A stretch of DNA of 64,000 bases, from positions 81,136 through 145,135 of the forward strand of contig CAZPKG010000010.1 of NCBI GenBank assembly GCA_964587105.1, read 5' to 3'. How positions within the stretch are numbered: the first letter of the stretch is position 1; each line of letters starts with the position of its first letter. The notes under the pieces were generated by a model. That model worked only from the letters and a program-made list of their open reading frames with translations, did no database searches and was not told the DNA's origin. Source of the stretch: JABWCQ01 sp964587105. GTDB taxonomy: Bacteria > Electryoneota > RPQS01. The position numbers and the translations under genes were made by a program. This document shows positions 43,318 to 52,108 of this stretch, piece after piece.

Positions 43318-44439
43318 TTACGATATGCGACTGGACGCGGTTTCGACTTTGCGAAGTTCCGGTCTATTCTCAGGCTCGATTTCACTACCGTGAAAAGACA
43401 AGCCATATTTCCAAAAGAAGAACAATCCGACTAAGGTCAAAGGAATATAGTTCAAGGCGTGTAGCAGTACTGCGAAGCCCGCCGCGCGATCGCCGGGAAC
43501 ATTAAACAAACTTAACCCCAACACTGCAATTCCGTGATATGTGCCAACCGCTCCGGGCGCACCCGGAATGACGAAACCGATAGTTGTAACAACAAGCATG
43601 ACCAGCACGGAGCCTACCAAATCGTTGTGGATCATCGGATAATCCGGCCCCGTTAGCCCAACGGCCGCCATCACGAGATAGACCATATAGGTGTACATGG
43701 CCCACAGCGCGAGAGACGACAGTGCGAGTCGCCAAAACAAATCGCGCCGTCCCATCACACCGAGTCCGGCGCTAAACGTTGACAACACGTCGAAAATTTT
43801 TTCGGCGATCTTTTGCGGAAGAACTCTTAAGAAGAACCGCGTCATCTTTAATGCACGTTCTCTGTCGATTCCCAACCATACGCAAAATCCGCCCAGAACA
43901 AATGCCGCGAGCGACAAAATATATGCGCCCATTTGCAGTTTTTCCGGCAACGGATAGATCAGCAGTGCAGCGGCGATATACGGCACCATGTAAACCAAAT
44001 CAATCAACCGTTCAGCGACAATAGTCCCAAATGCCGCCGGACGAGACAAACCTGTTAGTTGATGAATTACTTGTGCACGATAGACTTCGCCCAACCGCAT
44101 CGGGAGCAGATTGTTCGCCATGTAACCAATCGTCATTGCGCCAAACGTCGGCAGCAACTTAATCTCAGTCAATGTGCGAAGCGTGATTTGCCAACGCCAC
44201 GCGCGCAGCAACTGCGTCCCGTAAAAGATTACTCCGGCAATGACAATGTACAGCCAGTTCGCACTCGCAATCACCGAACCCAGTTCAGACAAGTTGAATC
44301 TGGGAGAGCCGAAGAGCGCCTCATAAACACCCATCTTGCCGGAAAAGAGCGAAATGAAGTGCGGCTTGAACGCCGTCAGAAATAGAAAGAAACCACTAAT
44401 CGCAAGGCTTAACAGAATCTTCGAGGCGCGACTTTTCAT
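43318..44439 (-). CDS. YbhN/LPG_synthase-TM-like membrane protein
   Basis: A 373-residue integral membrane protein with about eight membrane segments. GYMANNLLPMRLGEVYRAQVIHQLTGLSRPAAFGTIVAERLIDL carries the 'N..PAR.GE..R......S......T...ER..D' signature of the lysylphosphatidylglycerol synthase/AglD transmembrane family. Relatives flip or transfer lipids and lipid-linked sugars, but the substrate is not deducible. It lies between the lolA gene and the Wzc-type kinase gene, so it could take part in envelope glycan or lipid assembly. Confidence 0.85.
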   Translation of the reverse strand: MKSRASKILLSLAISGFFLFLTAFKPHFISLFSGKMGVYEALFGSPRFNLSELGSVIASANWLYIVIAGVIFYGTQLLRAWRWQITLRTLTEIKLLPTFGAMTIGYMANNLLPMRLGEVYRAQVIHQLTGLSRPAAFGTIVAERLIDLVYMVPYIAAALLIYPLPEKLQMGAYILSLAAFVLGGFCVWLGIDRERALKMTRFFLRVLPQKIAEKIFDVLSTFSAGLGVMGRRDLFWRLALSSLALWAMYTYMVYLVMAAVGLTGPDYPMIHNDLVGSVLVMLVVTTIGFVIPGAPGAVGTYHGIAVLGLSLFNVPGDRAAGFAVLLHALNYIPLTLVGLFFFWKYGLSFHGSEIEPENRPELRKVETASSRIS

Positions 44440-44453
44440 CTATGACTTTGCAA

Positions 44454-45071
44454 TTAGTGAGTTCTAAAATCGATCTTGTTTTCCGCAGGCACTGCCGGCG
44501 CGAGGAACAATCCACTGTCAAGTTTGACGGACTCATGCCACATCAATATCTCGTAATGGCTCGTATTATTGCCCTCGTCATCCTTAAAAGAAATTTCTTT
44601 CGGCACTCGCTTGTTAGCTGCGAAAGTCATTTCAACTTGGCCGGAAACTTGCGCGGACATCGCGTCAAGCACGAGCGTTGTGTCTCCAGACGCGGTTTTA
44701 ACCAGATCAAAGGGAACAAGCTCGCGATTCAAACTCAAGAGTACGACTTCGGGCGACCAGTCAGATCGACCTTCCGCCGTTTCAAGCAACAGAGTTTGTT
44801 GCTCCTTCAGATACCGCCACTGTTCCGCCCCGGATTCGCACAGCGTCCACTCAGGCGTGTCGTGGTAGAATCCACTGGGTCGCTGAAAAACAATACGGCC
44901 TTCAAGCCCTTCTTTAGGAAAATCAGGGCCGGTTGCGCGATAGCCTATCTCAAGCGATGGCAAGGAGCGCAAATGCCGTTCCACGGTTGAGTAGTAGTCC
45001 TCGGCAGCCTTGTTTGCGAATGCCGGGACACAAATCAGCAAAAGAACGATTAGTATCTTACTGTTGCTCAA
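44454..45071 (-). CDS. lolA: LolA-like outer-membrane lipoprotein carrier
   Basis: A 205-residue periplasmic protein with a signal peptide (MSNSKILIVLLLICVPAFA). Strand pattern GLEGRIVFQRPSGFYHDTPEW, equivalent to the usual G.....RP...R..Y, fits the half-barrel LolA fold. It moves lipoproteins from the inner to the outer membrane. It overlaps the ftsK end by 14 bases, and the ftsK-lolA order also occurs in E. coli, which supports the call. Sequence similarity is loose, so confidence is moderate. Confidence 0.7.
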   Translation of the reverse strand: MSNSKILIVLLLICVPAFANKAAEDYYSTVERHLRSLPSLEIGYRATGPDFPKEGLEGRIVFQRPSGFYHDTPEWTLCESGAEQWRYLKEQQTLLLETAEGRSDWSPEVVLLSLNRELVPFDLVKTASGDTTLVLDAMSAQVSGQVEMTFAANKRVPKEISFKDDEGNNTSHYEILMWHESVKLDSGLFLAPAVPAENKIDFRTH

Positions 45072-47406
45072 GGTCCATCAAAGTTTGTTCATCTGCTAAA
45101 ACTGCCCGTGCTTTTGAACCATCAAACGGCCCGACAACTCCGGCACGCTCCAGCTGGTCGATCAATCTTGCAGCTCTACTATAACCAACCTTCAAGCGAC
45201 GCTGTAAGATTGAAACACTACCTTGCCCTGTTCTGACGACAATTTTTGCCGCCTCAAGGAACAGCGGATCACGACCCTCAAAACCGCCGTCAACTGAGCT
45301 TCCTTCACGCTCTTCCTGCGGGTCAAGAGGAAGCACGAGTTTGTTCTTGGGCGTCGGCTGCTTGCGAATATGAGTGATTACGCGTGCGATTTCTGCCGAC
45401 GTTAAGAGTGCGCCCTGCACGCGCTGCGGCGCGGGTTCTTCGGGGTGCTGAAACAACATGTCACCCTGACCCAGCAACATTTCCGCGCCATTTGTGTCAA
45501 GAATCGTCCGCGAATCTACTTTCATCGCCACACGAAACGCAATGCGCGCCGGGAAATTAGCCTTTATCACACCAGTGATGACGTCAACCGACGGGCGCTG
45601 AGTAGCCACAACCATGTGAATGCCGACGGCGCGAGCGAGTTGAGCTAAGCGCGCTATTGGTTCTTCCACTTCGCGTTGCGCAGTTACCATCAAGTCCGCA
45701 AGCTCATCAATGATCACAACAATGTATGGCAGAGTTTTGTCGCCTTCGCGCGGCGATTCCTTGACCATTTCATTGTATTCTGAGAGTTGACGAGCGCCGC
45801 GCTCTGCCAACAGATCGTAGCGATGCTCCATCTCGATCAAACAGCTTCGTAACACCTTCACGGCTTCGTCAGGCTTTGTGATAACGTGCTCACTCAGATC
45901 GGGACGATGGGTCAAGTGATGATTGCGCAATTCGTTGTAGGCCGCAAGTTCGAGCTTCTTAGGATCGACCATCACAAATTGCACTTCTTCAGGAGTCGTG
46001 CGCAATAGAATCGATGTGATGATTGCATTCACGCAAACAGATTTGCCGGATCCGGTTGTACCGGCGATCAGCAAATGCGGCAGCGACCCCAAATCGGCAG
46101 CAAGGATTTCGCCATTGACGGTTCTGCCTAACGCAATTGTCAATTTTGATTTCGCGGCATGAAACTGTGGAGCTTCAACAACTTCGCGAAACGTCACGAG
46201 CGCTGGTTTCGGATTCGCCATCTCCACTCCGACGGCTGCTTTACCGGGGATGGGAGCGAGAATACGCAAACCGCGGGCGCGCAGAGCAAGAGCAATGTCG
46301 TCCGCGAGCGCCTCGATGCGAGCGACTTTTACACCGGGGGCAGGCGCAAGCTCAAATTGTGTTATGACGGGGCCGGGATTGACTTGTGTGACAGTTGCTT
46401 TGACGCCAAAAGTTTCCAAGCTCTTTTCGAGCAGCATGGAGTTGTGCTGCTGCTCTTCTTGTGACATTCCACCCACGCGGTCGGCGGGCGGAGCATTGAA
46501 ACAATCCGCCGATGGAAAAACGTAGCCGGTCTCATCGTCGACAGGCATCGTAATCTGTTCAGAACTGCGGGAAGTTGCTTTGCGCGCGCCGGTGAGTGGA
46601 TCTATTTCTTCGCCGAGATTGTGAATGACTTTACCGGGCTGACCGTCCGCACTCGCAACATTGGGAAAGGGCTTGACTTCTAATGCGCCGAATGAGGCAG
46701 TTGTGGCGCGATCAATGTCGATATCCGGAATCGTGCTTTCCGCTTCTTTTCTTGCGCTGAGCCAATTGCGCAAGAATCTCCATGCGGGTACAATCGAAGG
46801 CAACGGCAAGCTGCGCGCACGACCCGCAAGCACCGCAGTTTGCTCTGCGCGCCGCTCGATCCACTCCGCAAATCCCGCCACTGTCATTGTTAATCCGACG
46901 AGCATCAACACGAACATCATTAGCACGGCGCCAAAGCGGCCCGCAAGCAGAATAAGTTGCTGTGAAGCCCAATAGCCAAATTCACCGGAATGAGGATAGT
47001 AACTTGCAATATTCTCGCGATGAATCAGTTCACCAACCAATCCGATTGTCGTTGAACTCCAAAGCCCAAGAGCGAAAATCCACACTGATACTATCGTTGC
47101 GCTGCGGCGCGAAAGTCGGCGAACGAGTGTCCAACCCCATATCCCAAATATCAGTGGAATAACAAGTGCTGGCCATTGCCCCATGAACAACGGGCCAAGC
47201 ATTGCCGACATGTACTCGCCAAATCGCCCGGCGGCGTTGTCAGCTTTAGACGCAAAATCGTGATACGGAAAATCTGACTGCGAGTGACTGGCGAGTGCGA
47301 CAGCCAAGAGCACGGAAATCCCTAACAACAAAATGCCCGCCACGATAGGCGTGGACGAGCGCTCTGTTACTTTGGATGGTTGTTCCGTGTCTTTACGAAC
47401 CGCCAT
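45058..47406 (-). CDS. ftsK: DNA translocase FtsK/SpoIIIE
   Basis: A 782-residue protein. The start is taken at an ATG (MAVRKDTEQ, 47406); a TTG 10 codons earlier is possible. Four membrane segments span about 25-175, followed by a linker of about 100 residues. The motor has Walker A IAGTTGSGKSVCVNAII and Walker B YIVVIIDELADLM. The C-terminal gamma domain (about 715-782), SILQRRLKVGYSRAARLIDQLE, reads directional DNA motifs. It couples chromosome segregation to division. It overlaps comB by 14 bases and lolA by 14. Confidence 0.97.
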   Translation of the reverse strand: MAVRKDTEQPSKVTERSSTPIVAGILLLGISVLLAVALASHSQSDFPYHDFASKADNAAGRFGEYMSAMLGPLFMGQWPALVIPLIFGIWGWTLVRRLSRRSATIVSVWIFALGLWSSTTIGLVGELIHRENIASYYPHSGEFGYWASQQLILLAGRFGAVLMMFVLMLVGLTMTVAGFAEWIERRAEQTAVLAGRARSLPLPSIVPAWRFLRNWLSARKEAESTIPDIDIDRATTASFGALEVKPFPNVASADGQPGKVIHNLGEEIDPLTGARKATSRSSEQITMPVDDETGYVFPSADCFNAPPADRVGGMSQEEQQHNSMLLEKSLETFGVKATVTQVNPGPVITQFELAPAPGVKVARIEALADDIALALRARGLRILAPIPGKAAVGVEMANPKPALVTFREVVEAPQFHAAKSKLTIALGRTVNGEILAADLGSLPHLLIAGTTGSGKSVCVNAIITSILLRTTPEEVQFVMVDPKKLELAAYNELRNHHLTHRPDLSEHVITKPDEAVKVLRSCLIEMEHRYDLLAERGARQLSEYNEMVKESPREGDKTLPYIVVIIDELADLMVTAQREVEEPIARLAQLARAVGIHMVVATQRPSVDVITGVIKANFPARIAFRVAMKVDSRTILDTNGAEMLLGQGDMLFQHPEEPAPQRVQGALLTSAEIARVITHIRKQPTPKNKLVLPLDPQEEREGSSVDGGFEGRDPLFLEAAKIVVRTGQGSVSILQRRLKVGYSRAARLIDQLERAGVVGPFDGSKARAVLADEQTLMDLEQQ

Positions 47407-48127
47407 TAGCTTTCGGAAGTCTGATTTTTCCTTCAATCAAAGTCGGTGCTACTTGATGAATGTCAACCTTGGCGCAATGCTCCAAGTCGGCATCAAATCC
47501 CAATCCGGAAAGATACTTTCCGTGATAGGAATTTTTCACGACTTCAGATATCTGCGACCTGTAATATCTGAACAAGTCGAGCGCCGCCTGTGCCCCGTCA
47601 TTAGCGATTAAATTGTGCGGAGCAGAGAGTCCTTCGACAATCTTGCCGGCGCAGACAAAATCCTCCAGAGAAAATTTGCCATTACGACCGGAGCAGATCA
47701 CCGAAACATCCAAGCCTGTCTCGCGCGCGCTGCTTGTGACGACAGAGAGGTTATTGAAACAACCAATCGTCACAAGTTCCGCCGACTTTGCACGAACGAG
47801 TGCAGGGGAACCATTTGTTGAAGCAAAGATCACCGTTCGTCCGCCGACCCTGTCGCTCGAATATTCAAACGGCGAGTTGCCTAAGTCAAATCCTTCAATC
47901 AACTTTCCGTCGCGCTCGCCGCCCAAGATTACGTCCGCTCGTCCGGCTTTCACGGCAAGTTCACCTGCTTCCGCAGGAGTTGAAACCGGCACTACTTCCC
48001 GCGCGCCGTTCACCAGCGCTTGCGTAATCGTTGACGAGGCGCGCAGCACGTCAATAACTATTGCGACACTGCCGCGCACATCATCTTCCGTCCACTCTCG
48101 CGGAGTGGCAAACACTCGAATATTCAA
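47393..48127 (-). CDS. comB: 2-phosphosulfolactate phosphatase family protein
   Basis: A 244-residue Mg-dependent phosphatase. AIVIDVLRASSTITQALVNGA and LGGERDGKLIEGFDLGNSP are the family hallmarks, and FASTNGSPAL follows. ComB dephosphorylates phosphosulfolactate in coenzyme M synthesis in methanogens. In bacteria the family is widespread and its substrate often unknown. No other coenzyme M or sulfolactate gene is in the window. It lies between gcvT and ftsK, overlapping ftsK by 14 bases. Confidence 0.92.
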   Translation of the reverse strand: MNIRVFATPREWTEDDVRGSVAIVIDVLRASSTITQALVNGAREVVPVSTPAEAGELAVKAGRADVILGGERDGKLIEGFDLGNSPFEYSSDRVGGRTVIFASTNGSPALVRAKSAELVTIGCFNNLSVVTSSARETGLDVSVICSGRNGKFSLEDFVCAGKIVEGLSAPHNLIANDGAQAALDLFRYYRSQISEVVKNSYHGKYLSGLGFDADLEHCAKVDIHQVAPTLIEGKIRLPKANGGS

Positions 48128-48143
48128 AGTACTCTCCGCGAGT

Positions 48144-49229
48144 TTAGTAGGGCCGCTTGTAGAAAGGCGGCTTCACGACTCTCGCCGGAGCCGGTTTTCC
48201 ATGACAAACGATGAATATCTGCGAGCCAATCGCCGAGTGTTCATTCGGGACGTAACCTAATGCAATACCCTTGTTCAAACACGGTGACACCGTGCCTGAT
48301 GTTACTTGGCCTATTTCTTTGCCACTTGCATCCTGAATTGCATAACCATGACGCGGGAAGGCAGAACTGTCGAGTTCAATAGCCACAAGTTTGCGGTTGA
48401 TTCCTGCTTCTTTGGCCTTCATCAGTGCATCGCGGCCAATGAAATCACCTTTGTCAAGCTTCGTGATCCAGCCCAATCCGGCTTCGAGCGGATGCGTTGA
48501 GTCGTCGATATCGTTACCATACAAACACATCTTCATTTCGAGACGGAGCGAATCACGCGCGCCTAACCCGATGGGTTCGATTTCGAACTGCTTGCCCGCA
48601 GCGAGGGCCGCACGCCAAATTGATACGGCATCTTCGTTCGCGACATAAAGTTCAAAACCGTCCTCGCCTGTGTAGCCCGTGCGGGCAATTACGGCGGGCT
48701 TGCCGAGAATATTACCCAACGCAAAGTGGTAGTAAGCGATCTTTGTCAGATCCGTCTCGGTCATGGTCTGCACAACGGCTGCCGCGTTGCGTCCTTGAAT
48801 TGCCATTAGCGACATTTGCTCTGAACGATTTTCAAGCGTTACGTCTCCGCTAACGTTCGCATTCAGCCAATTCCAATCCTTCTCCATGTTTGATGCGTTG
48901 ACCACCACCATGATGTGATCCGCACTTTTGTAAATCAGGAGATCGTCAACGATGCCGCCATTCGGGCGGCACATGCAGGAGTACTGGGCTTGTCCGATGT
49001 TCAAACCCTTCACGTCGTTTACCGTTACGCGATGGAGGAACTCTTCGCGGTCTTTGCCCGTCACGAAGAATTCTCCCATATGTGAAACGTCAAAAATTCC
49101 GACCGTATTGCGAACGCGCAGGTGCTCTGCGCGAATCGAGTGATACTGTATGGGCATGCGATAGCCCGCAAAATCCACGAGCTTCGCGCCTAGCGCCTCG
49201 TGTTCAGCGGTTAGTGCCGTGTTCTTCAA
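48144..49229 (-). CDS. gcvT: Aminomethyltransferase (glycine cleavage T protein)
   Basis: A 361-residue folate enzyme that releases ammonia and passes the methylene unit of glycine to tetrahydrofolate. GAKLVDFAGYRMPIQY and FDVSHMGEF mark the N-terminus. The folate loop VNDVKGL and the GYTGEDGFE region are present. The C-terminal barrel has GxxxxPRHGY-like residues. It is the first gene of the comB-ftsK-lolA run. The gcvH and gcvP partners are not in the window. No glycine riboswitch was recognised in the 70 bases upstream. Confidence 0.96.
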   Translation of the reverse strand: MKNTALTAEHEALGAKLVDFAGYRMPIQYHSIRAEHLRVRNTVGIFDVSHMGEFFVTGKDREEFLHRVTVNDVKGLNIGQAQYSCMCRPNGGIVDDLLIYKSADHIMVVVNASNMEKDWNWLNANVSGDVTLENRSEQMSLMAIQGRNAAAVVQTMTETDLTKIAYYHFALGNILGKPAVIARTGYTGEDGFELYVANEDAVSIWRAALAAGKQFEIEPIGLGARDSLRLEMKMCLYGNDIDDSTHPLEAGLGWITKLDKGDFIGRDALMKAKEAGINRKLVAIELDSSAFPRHGYAIQDASGKEIGQVTSGTVSPCLNKGIALGYVPNEHSAIGSQIFIVCHGKPAPARVVKPPFYKRPY

Positions 49230-49274
49230 AATTGCTCCGCAAATAAACTTGGTTAATAATTATCTCTCACACGA

Positions 49275-49301
49275 AGGCGGGTCTCATTCGGAGCCTCGCC
49301 T
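49275..49301 (-). terminator. Possible terminator overlapping the stop of the PstS-like gene
   Basis: AGGCGAGGCTC pairs with GAGACCCGCCT (9 of 11 pairs) around CGAAT on the minus strand. The U-tract is poor, so this may be a stabilising stem rather than a true terminator. It sits between the Ton operon and gcvT. Confidence 0.35.
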
Positions 49302-50217
49302 ACGAGGTTGTATCTTTTTCAACGATGGTCTGTTCGGCTTCGGGATTGGCCTTTAACTGAATTACGCGCACCGGCACAGATGCAGGGCGATAGCCCTCGC
49401 TCATCACCATCTTCTGTCCGTCGTTGGAAACAATGAATGTCAGATATCCCGCTGCAACGTCACTCTTCATGTGCGTCGTGACATATGTGAATGTGGTCAT
49501 GAACGGCCAGCGCGGCGATTCCAATATCGTCTTGGCATTGGCCGGAATCCGAAGTTCTGCTTGCGCCCACCGCAGCTTTTTGTACCCAACGGCCTCGGCC
49601 GTCTTCTTTGAATAGATCAACAACGCGCCGGGGTCGCCTTCGGCAAGCTCCATCATGCGCGCATTCGTTGAACATACGACTGCCGCGACTGTATCCAATT
49701 CGCCAAAGAAACTGATTAGCGAATTCCACGCACCCTCCCCCGGAAGAGGCGCATAGGGAGTAATCGCCACATCCGCCCCGCCGAATTCCTTCCATGATTT
49801 GGCTTGGCCCTCGAGAATGCGTCGCAATCCCGTGCTGTCTATGTCGTCAACCGCCAGACTTTCAGGTACGAGCAAGTAAGTTGGATAGTGCGCGACAGGG
49901 TATGTATAGAGCTTGAGGCCGTGCTGTGAGAAGGCGAGGGATTCTTCACTGCTAAACGCGCGGTCAATAAAAATCTCTTCGACGCGGTTGTTCGCCAGAG
50001 AATCAATTAGAGCTTGCGTTGAGTGCCGCCACACTCCCACCGTCGCCATACTGTGGATATCGCCGTATCGCCGGGCAACGTAAGAAGCCAGATCATAGAC
50101 CGCATCACTTGCACCTATACGCGCCGAGCCGCGAGTGTAGGTTTCTTCAGGTTCTCGTTCTTTACAACTCCACACCAGGCACGCACAAATCACAAAATAC
50201 GCAAACTTGTTCATCAT
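49300..50217 (-). CDS. PstS-like substrate-binding lipoprotein
   Basis: A 305-residue protein. The start at 50217 (MMNKFAYFVICACLVWSC) gives a lipobox ending at Cys18, so it should be lipid-anchored. The two-lobed type II periplasmic-binding fold is suggested by RIGASDAVYDLASYVARRYG, FIDRAFSSEESLAF and YTYPVAHYPTYLLVP, which parallel PstS. The usual phosphate ligands in PstS (Thr/Ser-Gly-Ser-Gly loops) are replaced, for example GVWRHSTQAL and GEGAWNSL, so the ligand may not be phosphate. No ABC permease or ATPase is near. It ends the ExbB-ExbD-TonB operon, one base after the small membrane gene. Confidence 0.75.
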   Translation of the reverse strand: MMNKFAYFVICACLVWSCKEREPEETYTRGSARIGASDAVYDLASYVARRYGDIHSMATVGVWRHSTQALIDSLANNRVEEIFIDRAFSSEESLAFSQHGLKLYTYPVAHYPTYLLVPESLAVDDIDSTGLRRILEGQAKSWKEFGGADVAITPYAPLPGEGAWNSLISFFGELDTVAAVVCSTNARMMELAEGDPGALLIYSKKTAEAVGYKKLRWAQAELRIPANAKTILESPRWPFMTTFTYVTTHMKSDVAAGYLTFIVSNDGQKMVMSEGYRPASVPVRVIQLKANPEAEQTIVEKDTTS

Positions 50218-50218
50218 C

Positions 50219-50437
50219 TTAACTTTCCCATGGCCGTCTGTATGTCCCGCCAAAACGTCTCTCCTCGTTGCGCGGAGTCCGCGAAACGACAAACCGATGA
50301 ATCCCCAACAGGATCACAGTGATTCCCATTATCGTTCGCAATCCTGTCTGTGCGGGAATCTGCTTCAGCAAGGCGCCCGTCAGTATCAAGATTCCGAGTA
50401 CAACGAAGGCAACCGGCATTATCCAACGAGTAAGCAT
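50219..50437 (-). CDS. Small two-helix membrane protein
   Basis: A 72-residue protein. The ATG at 50437 (MLTRWIMPVAFVVLGILILTG) is chosen because the longer frame adds an unlikely polar leader. Two hydrophobic helices, at about 5-21 and 32-47, are joined by LLKQIPAQTGLRT, and the tail is basic (RRFGGTYRRPWES). It lies 17 bases after the tonB-like gene and 1 base before the lipoprotein gene, so it belongs to the Ton operon. I do not recognise the family. It may be an accessory subunit of the motor complex. Confidence 0.65.
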   Translation of the reverse strand: MLTRWIMPVAFVVLGILILTGALLKQIPAQTGLRTIMGITVILLGIHRFVVSRTPRNEERRFGGTYRRPWES

Positions 50438-50454
50438 TGTGTGCTTATGTAGCG

Positions 50455-51201
50455 TCAATTCGACAAGCGAAAGTTTATGGGAATGTGAACCCAAACCGCA
50501 ACAGGACTGTTCTGCTGAAGCGCGGGAGTGAATTTCCATTTCGGGACAACCCGTGCAACCTCGTCTTCAAATCCCAGCCCGGCTGGTCGCACATTTACAA
50601 CTTGCCAAGCGATGACGTCGCCCTTTTCATTGATGTGGAGCCATACATTTACCGTTCCGCTGACTCCCGCTCTTTGCGCCAGATCCGGATACTTCGGCTG
50701 CGGATTGATGTCCATGAGTGCAACGGGTTCAACTTCGCGCGGAATAAAAATCTTCCACGGATCTATGGTACCGGCGGATACAGTGGTCGTGTCGATAATC
50801 CCTGTTAGAACATCACCGCCACTTCCCGAGTCGATCGGCGCAGTCGGATCAACCTTGCCGGTCAGCATGGGAAAATCATCCTGCTTGGTTGAGTCAATGA
50901 CGTCCGGTTCGTCAATCACTGGAACGTACTTCTGCACGTCCGGCTCTGATTTGCGAACGGGGCGCGCGGGGACAGGGTTGTCGGGGCGTCGCGGTTGAGG
51001 TATCGGAGGCAATATGACTATCGTCGAATCGCAGCCCGTTTGCTCCGCAACCTGTTCGCTTGGCCACATACCGACCAACGCCATAATCGCACTGTGCAAA
51101 AAGACACTGGCCACCATGCCTTGCAACAAATACCGTCCGAGGTGATCCTTAAGATCACGCGCGCCAATCACCAGCTTGTCAATCTTCGATCCGGTTTCCA
51201 T
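50455..51201 (-). CDS. TonB-family energy transducer (second copy)
   Basis: A 248-residue protein with a very strong ribosome-binding site (AAGGAGGT just before ATG). One membrane helix is at about 28-45, then comes a Pro-rich, acidic periplasmic linker (PPIPQPRRPDNPVPARP). The C-terminal TonB domain reads PDLAQRAGVSGTVNVWLHINEKG and KWKFTPALQQNSPVAVWVHIPINF. It passes proton-motive-force energy to outer-membrane receptors. The 130-base leader between it and the first tonB copy holds no clear promoter. Confidence 0.92.
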   Translation of the reverse strand: METGSKIDKLVIGARDLKDHLGRYLLQGMVASVFLHSAIMALVGMWPSEQVAEQTGCDSTIVILPPIPQPRRPDNPVPARPVRKSEPDVQKYVPVIDEPDVIDSTKQDDFPMLTGKVDPTAPIDSGSGGDVLTGIIDTTTVSAGTIDPWKIFIPREVEPVALMDINPQPKYPDLAQRAGVSGTVNVWLHINEKGDVIAWQVVNVRPAGLGFEDEVARVVPKWKFTPALQQNSPVAVWVHIPINFRLSN

Positions 51202-51331
51202 AACACCTCCTTGGTCGCAGCAGCGACATGGAATTTGAAACTCCGGGACCCATTCGAAGAAAAATGATTCTTACAGAGCGCAAGACCGCACGACGAAACG
51301 CCGCGCGGTCCACAATACTTTCGCGGCGAAC

Positions 51332-52075
51332 CTACTGAACCTTGAAGTTGAACGGGATCGCGATCCAAACACCAACCGGATTTCCCTGCTGAATTGCAGG
51401 AGTGAATTTCCACTTGGGTAGAACCTTCTCCACTTCTTCTTCAAATCCCAGTTTCTCAGGCTTTGCCTGAACAATGCGCCACTTCTTCACTTCGCCTTTT
51501 TTGTCAACATACACCTGCGCCGTTACTTTTCCCGATACACCGGCGCGCTGCGCCATATCCGGGAAGGCAGGTTGCGGGCTGAAATCAGGCAACGGCTGCG
51601 GCGCAACTTCGAACGGAATAAACTGTTCGAAGCTCGGAATCTCGCCTTCAGTGTCATCAATCACTATCTGACTCGGATCAATTGCCAGCGAATCGGTACC
51701 GTAGTCCTCAACGATTGCCTGGACAATATCCTCTTGCTTCATCATCTCAGGCTGTTCTTCCGGTACTTCATCCTCTTTCACCGCGATTGGCACAACAACT
51801 TTTGGCAGAGCAAGCTTTGGACGCGCAATCTTAGGTGGAGCTTTCGTTGGATCAAGCTGTTTCAGTTTCTTCAAAGCCGTCGTAATATCGTACACTTGGC
51901 TTGGAGGGGGCGGGATTTCGTCCTGAAACAAAGTAGCGATATAAGGCGATGCCACCACAGCAGAGTGAATTAACACACTGATCACGAGGCCGCGCACGAG
52001 GTTCTTGCCGACAAAGTACTTCAGCTCAATCGAGCCGTATTTACCTTTTTCGAGTTCTTGCAGAAAATTAGTCAT
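51332..52075 (-). CDS. TonB-family energy transducer (first copy)
   Basis: A 247-residue protein. A cytoplasmic N-terminus (FLQELEKGKYGSIELKYFVGKN) precedes the membrane helix at about 29-47. The linker has a Pro/Lys-rich section (KAPPKIARPKLALPKVVVP) that would span the periplasm. The C-terminal TonB domain, PDMAQRAGVSGKVTAQVYVDKKG through WKFTPAIQQGNPVGVWIAIPF, is very close to the second copy, so the genes are recent tandem duplicates in this domain, with divergent linkers. Confidence 0.93.
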   Translation of the reverse strand: MTNFLQELEKGKYGSIELKYFVGKNLVRGLVISVLIHSAVVASPYIATLFQDEIPPPPSQVYDITTALKKLKQLDPTKAPPKIARPKLALPKVVVPIAVKEDEVPEEQPEMMKQEDIVQAIVEDYGTDSLAIDPSQIVIDDTEGEIPSFEQFIPFEVAPQPLPDFSPQPAFPDMAQRAGVSGKVTAQVYVDKKGEVKKWRIVQAKPEKLGFEEEVEKVLPKWKFTPAIQQGNPVGVWIAIPFNFKVQ

Positions 52076-52108
52076 TGTCCGCCTTCCTTTCTTTTGTCCA
52101 GCGGTTGG

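Noticed and set aside
49230..49299. Glycine riboswitch before gcvT
   Set aside because: The gap is only about 70 bases and holds a simple hairpin, with no recognisable tandem aptamer structure.
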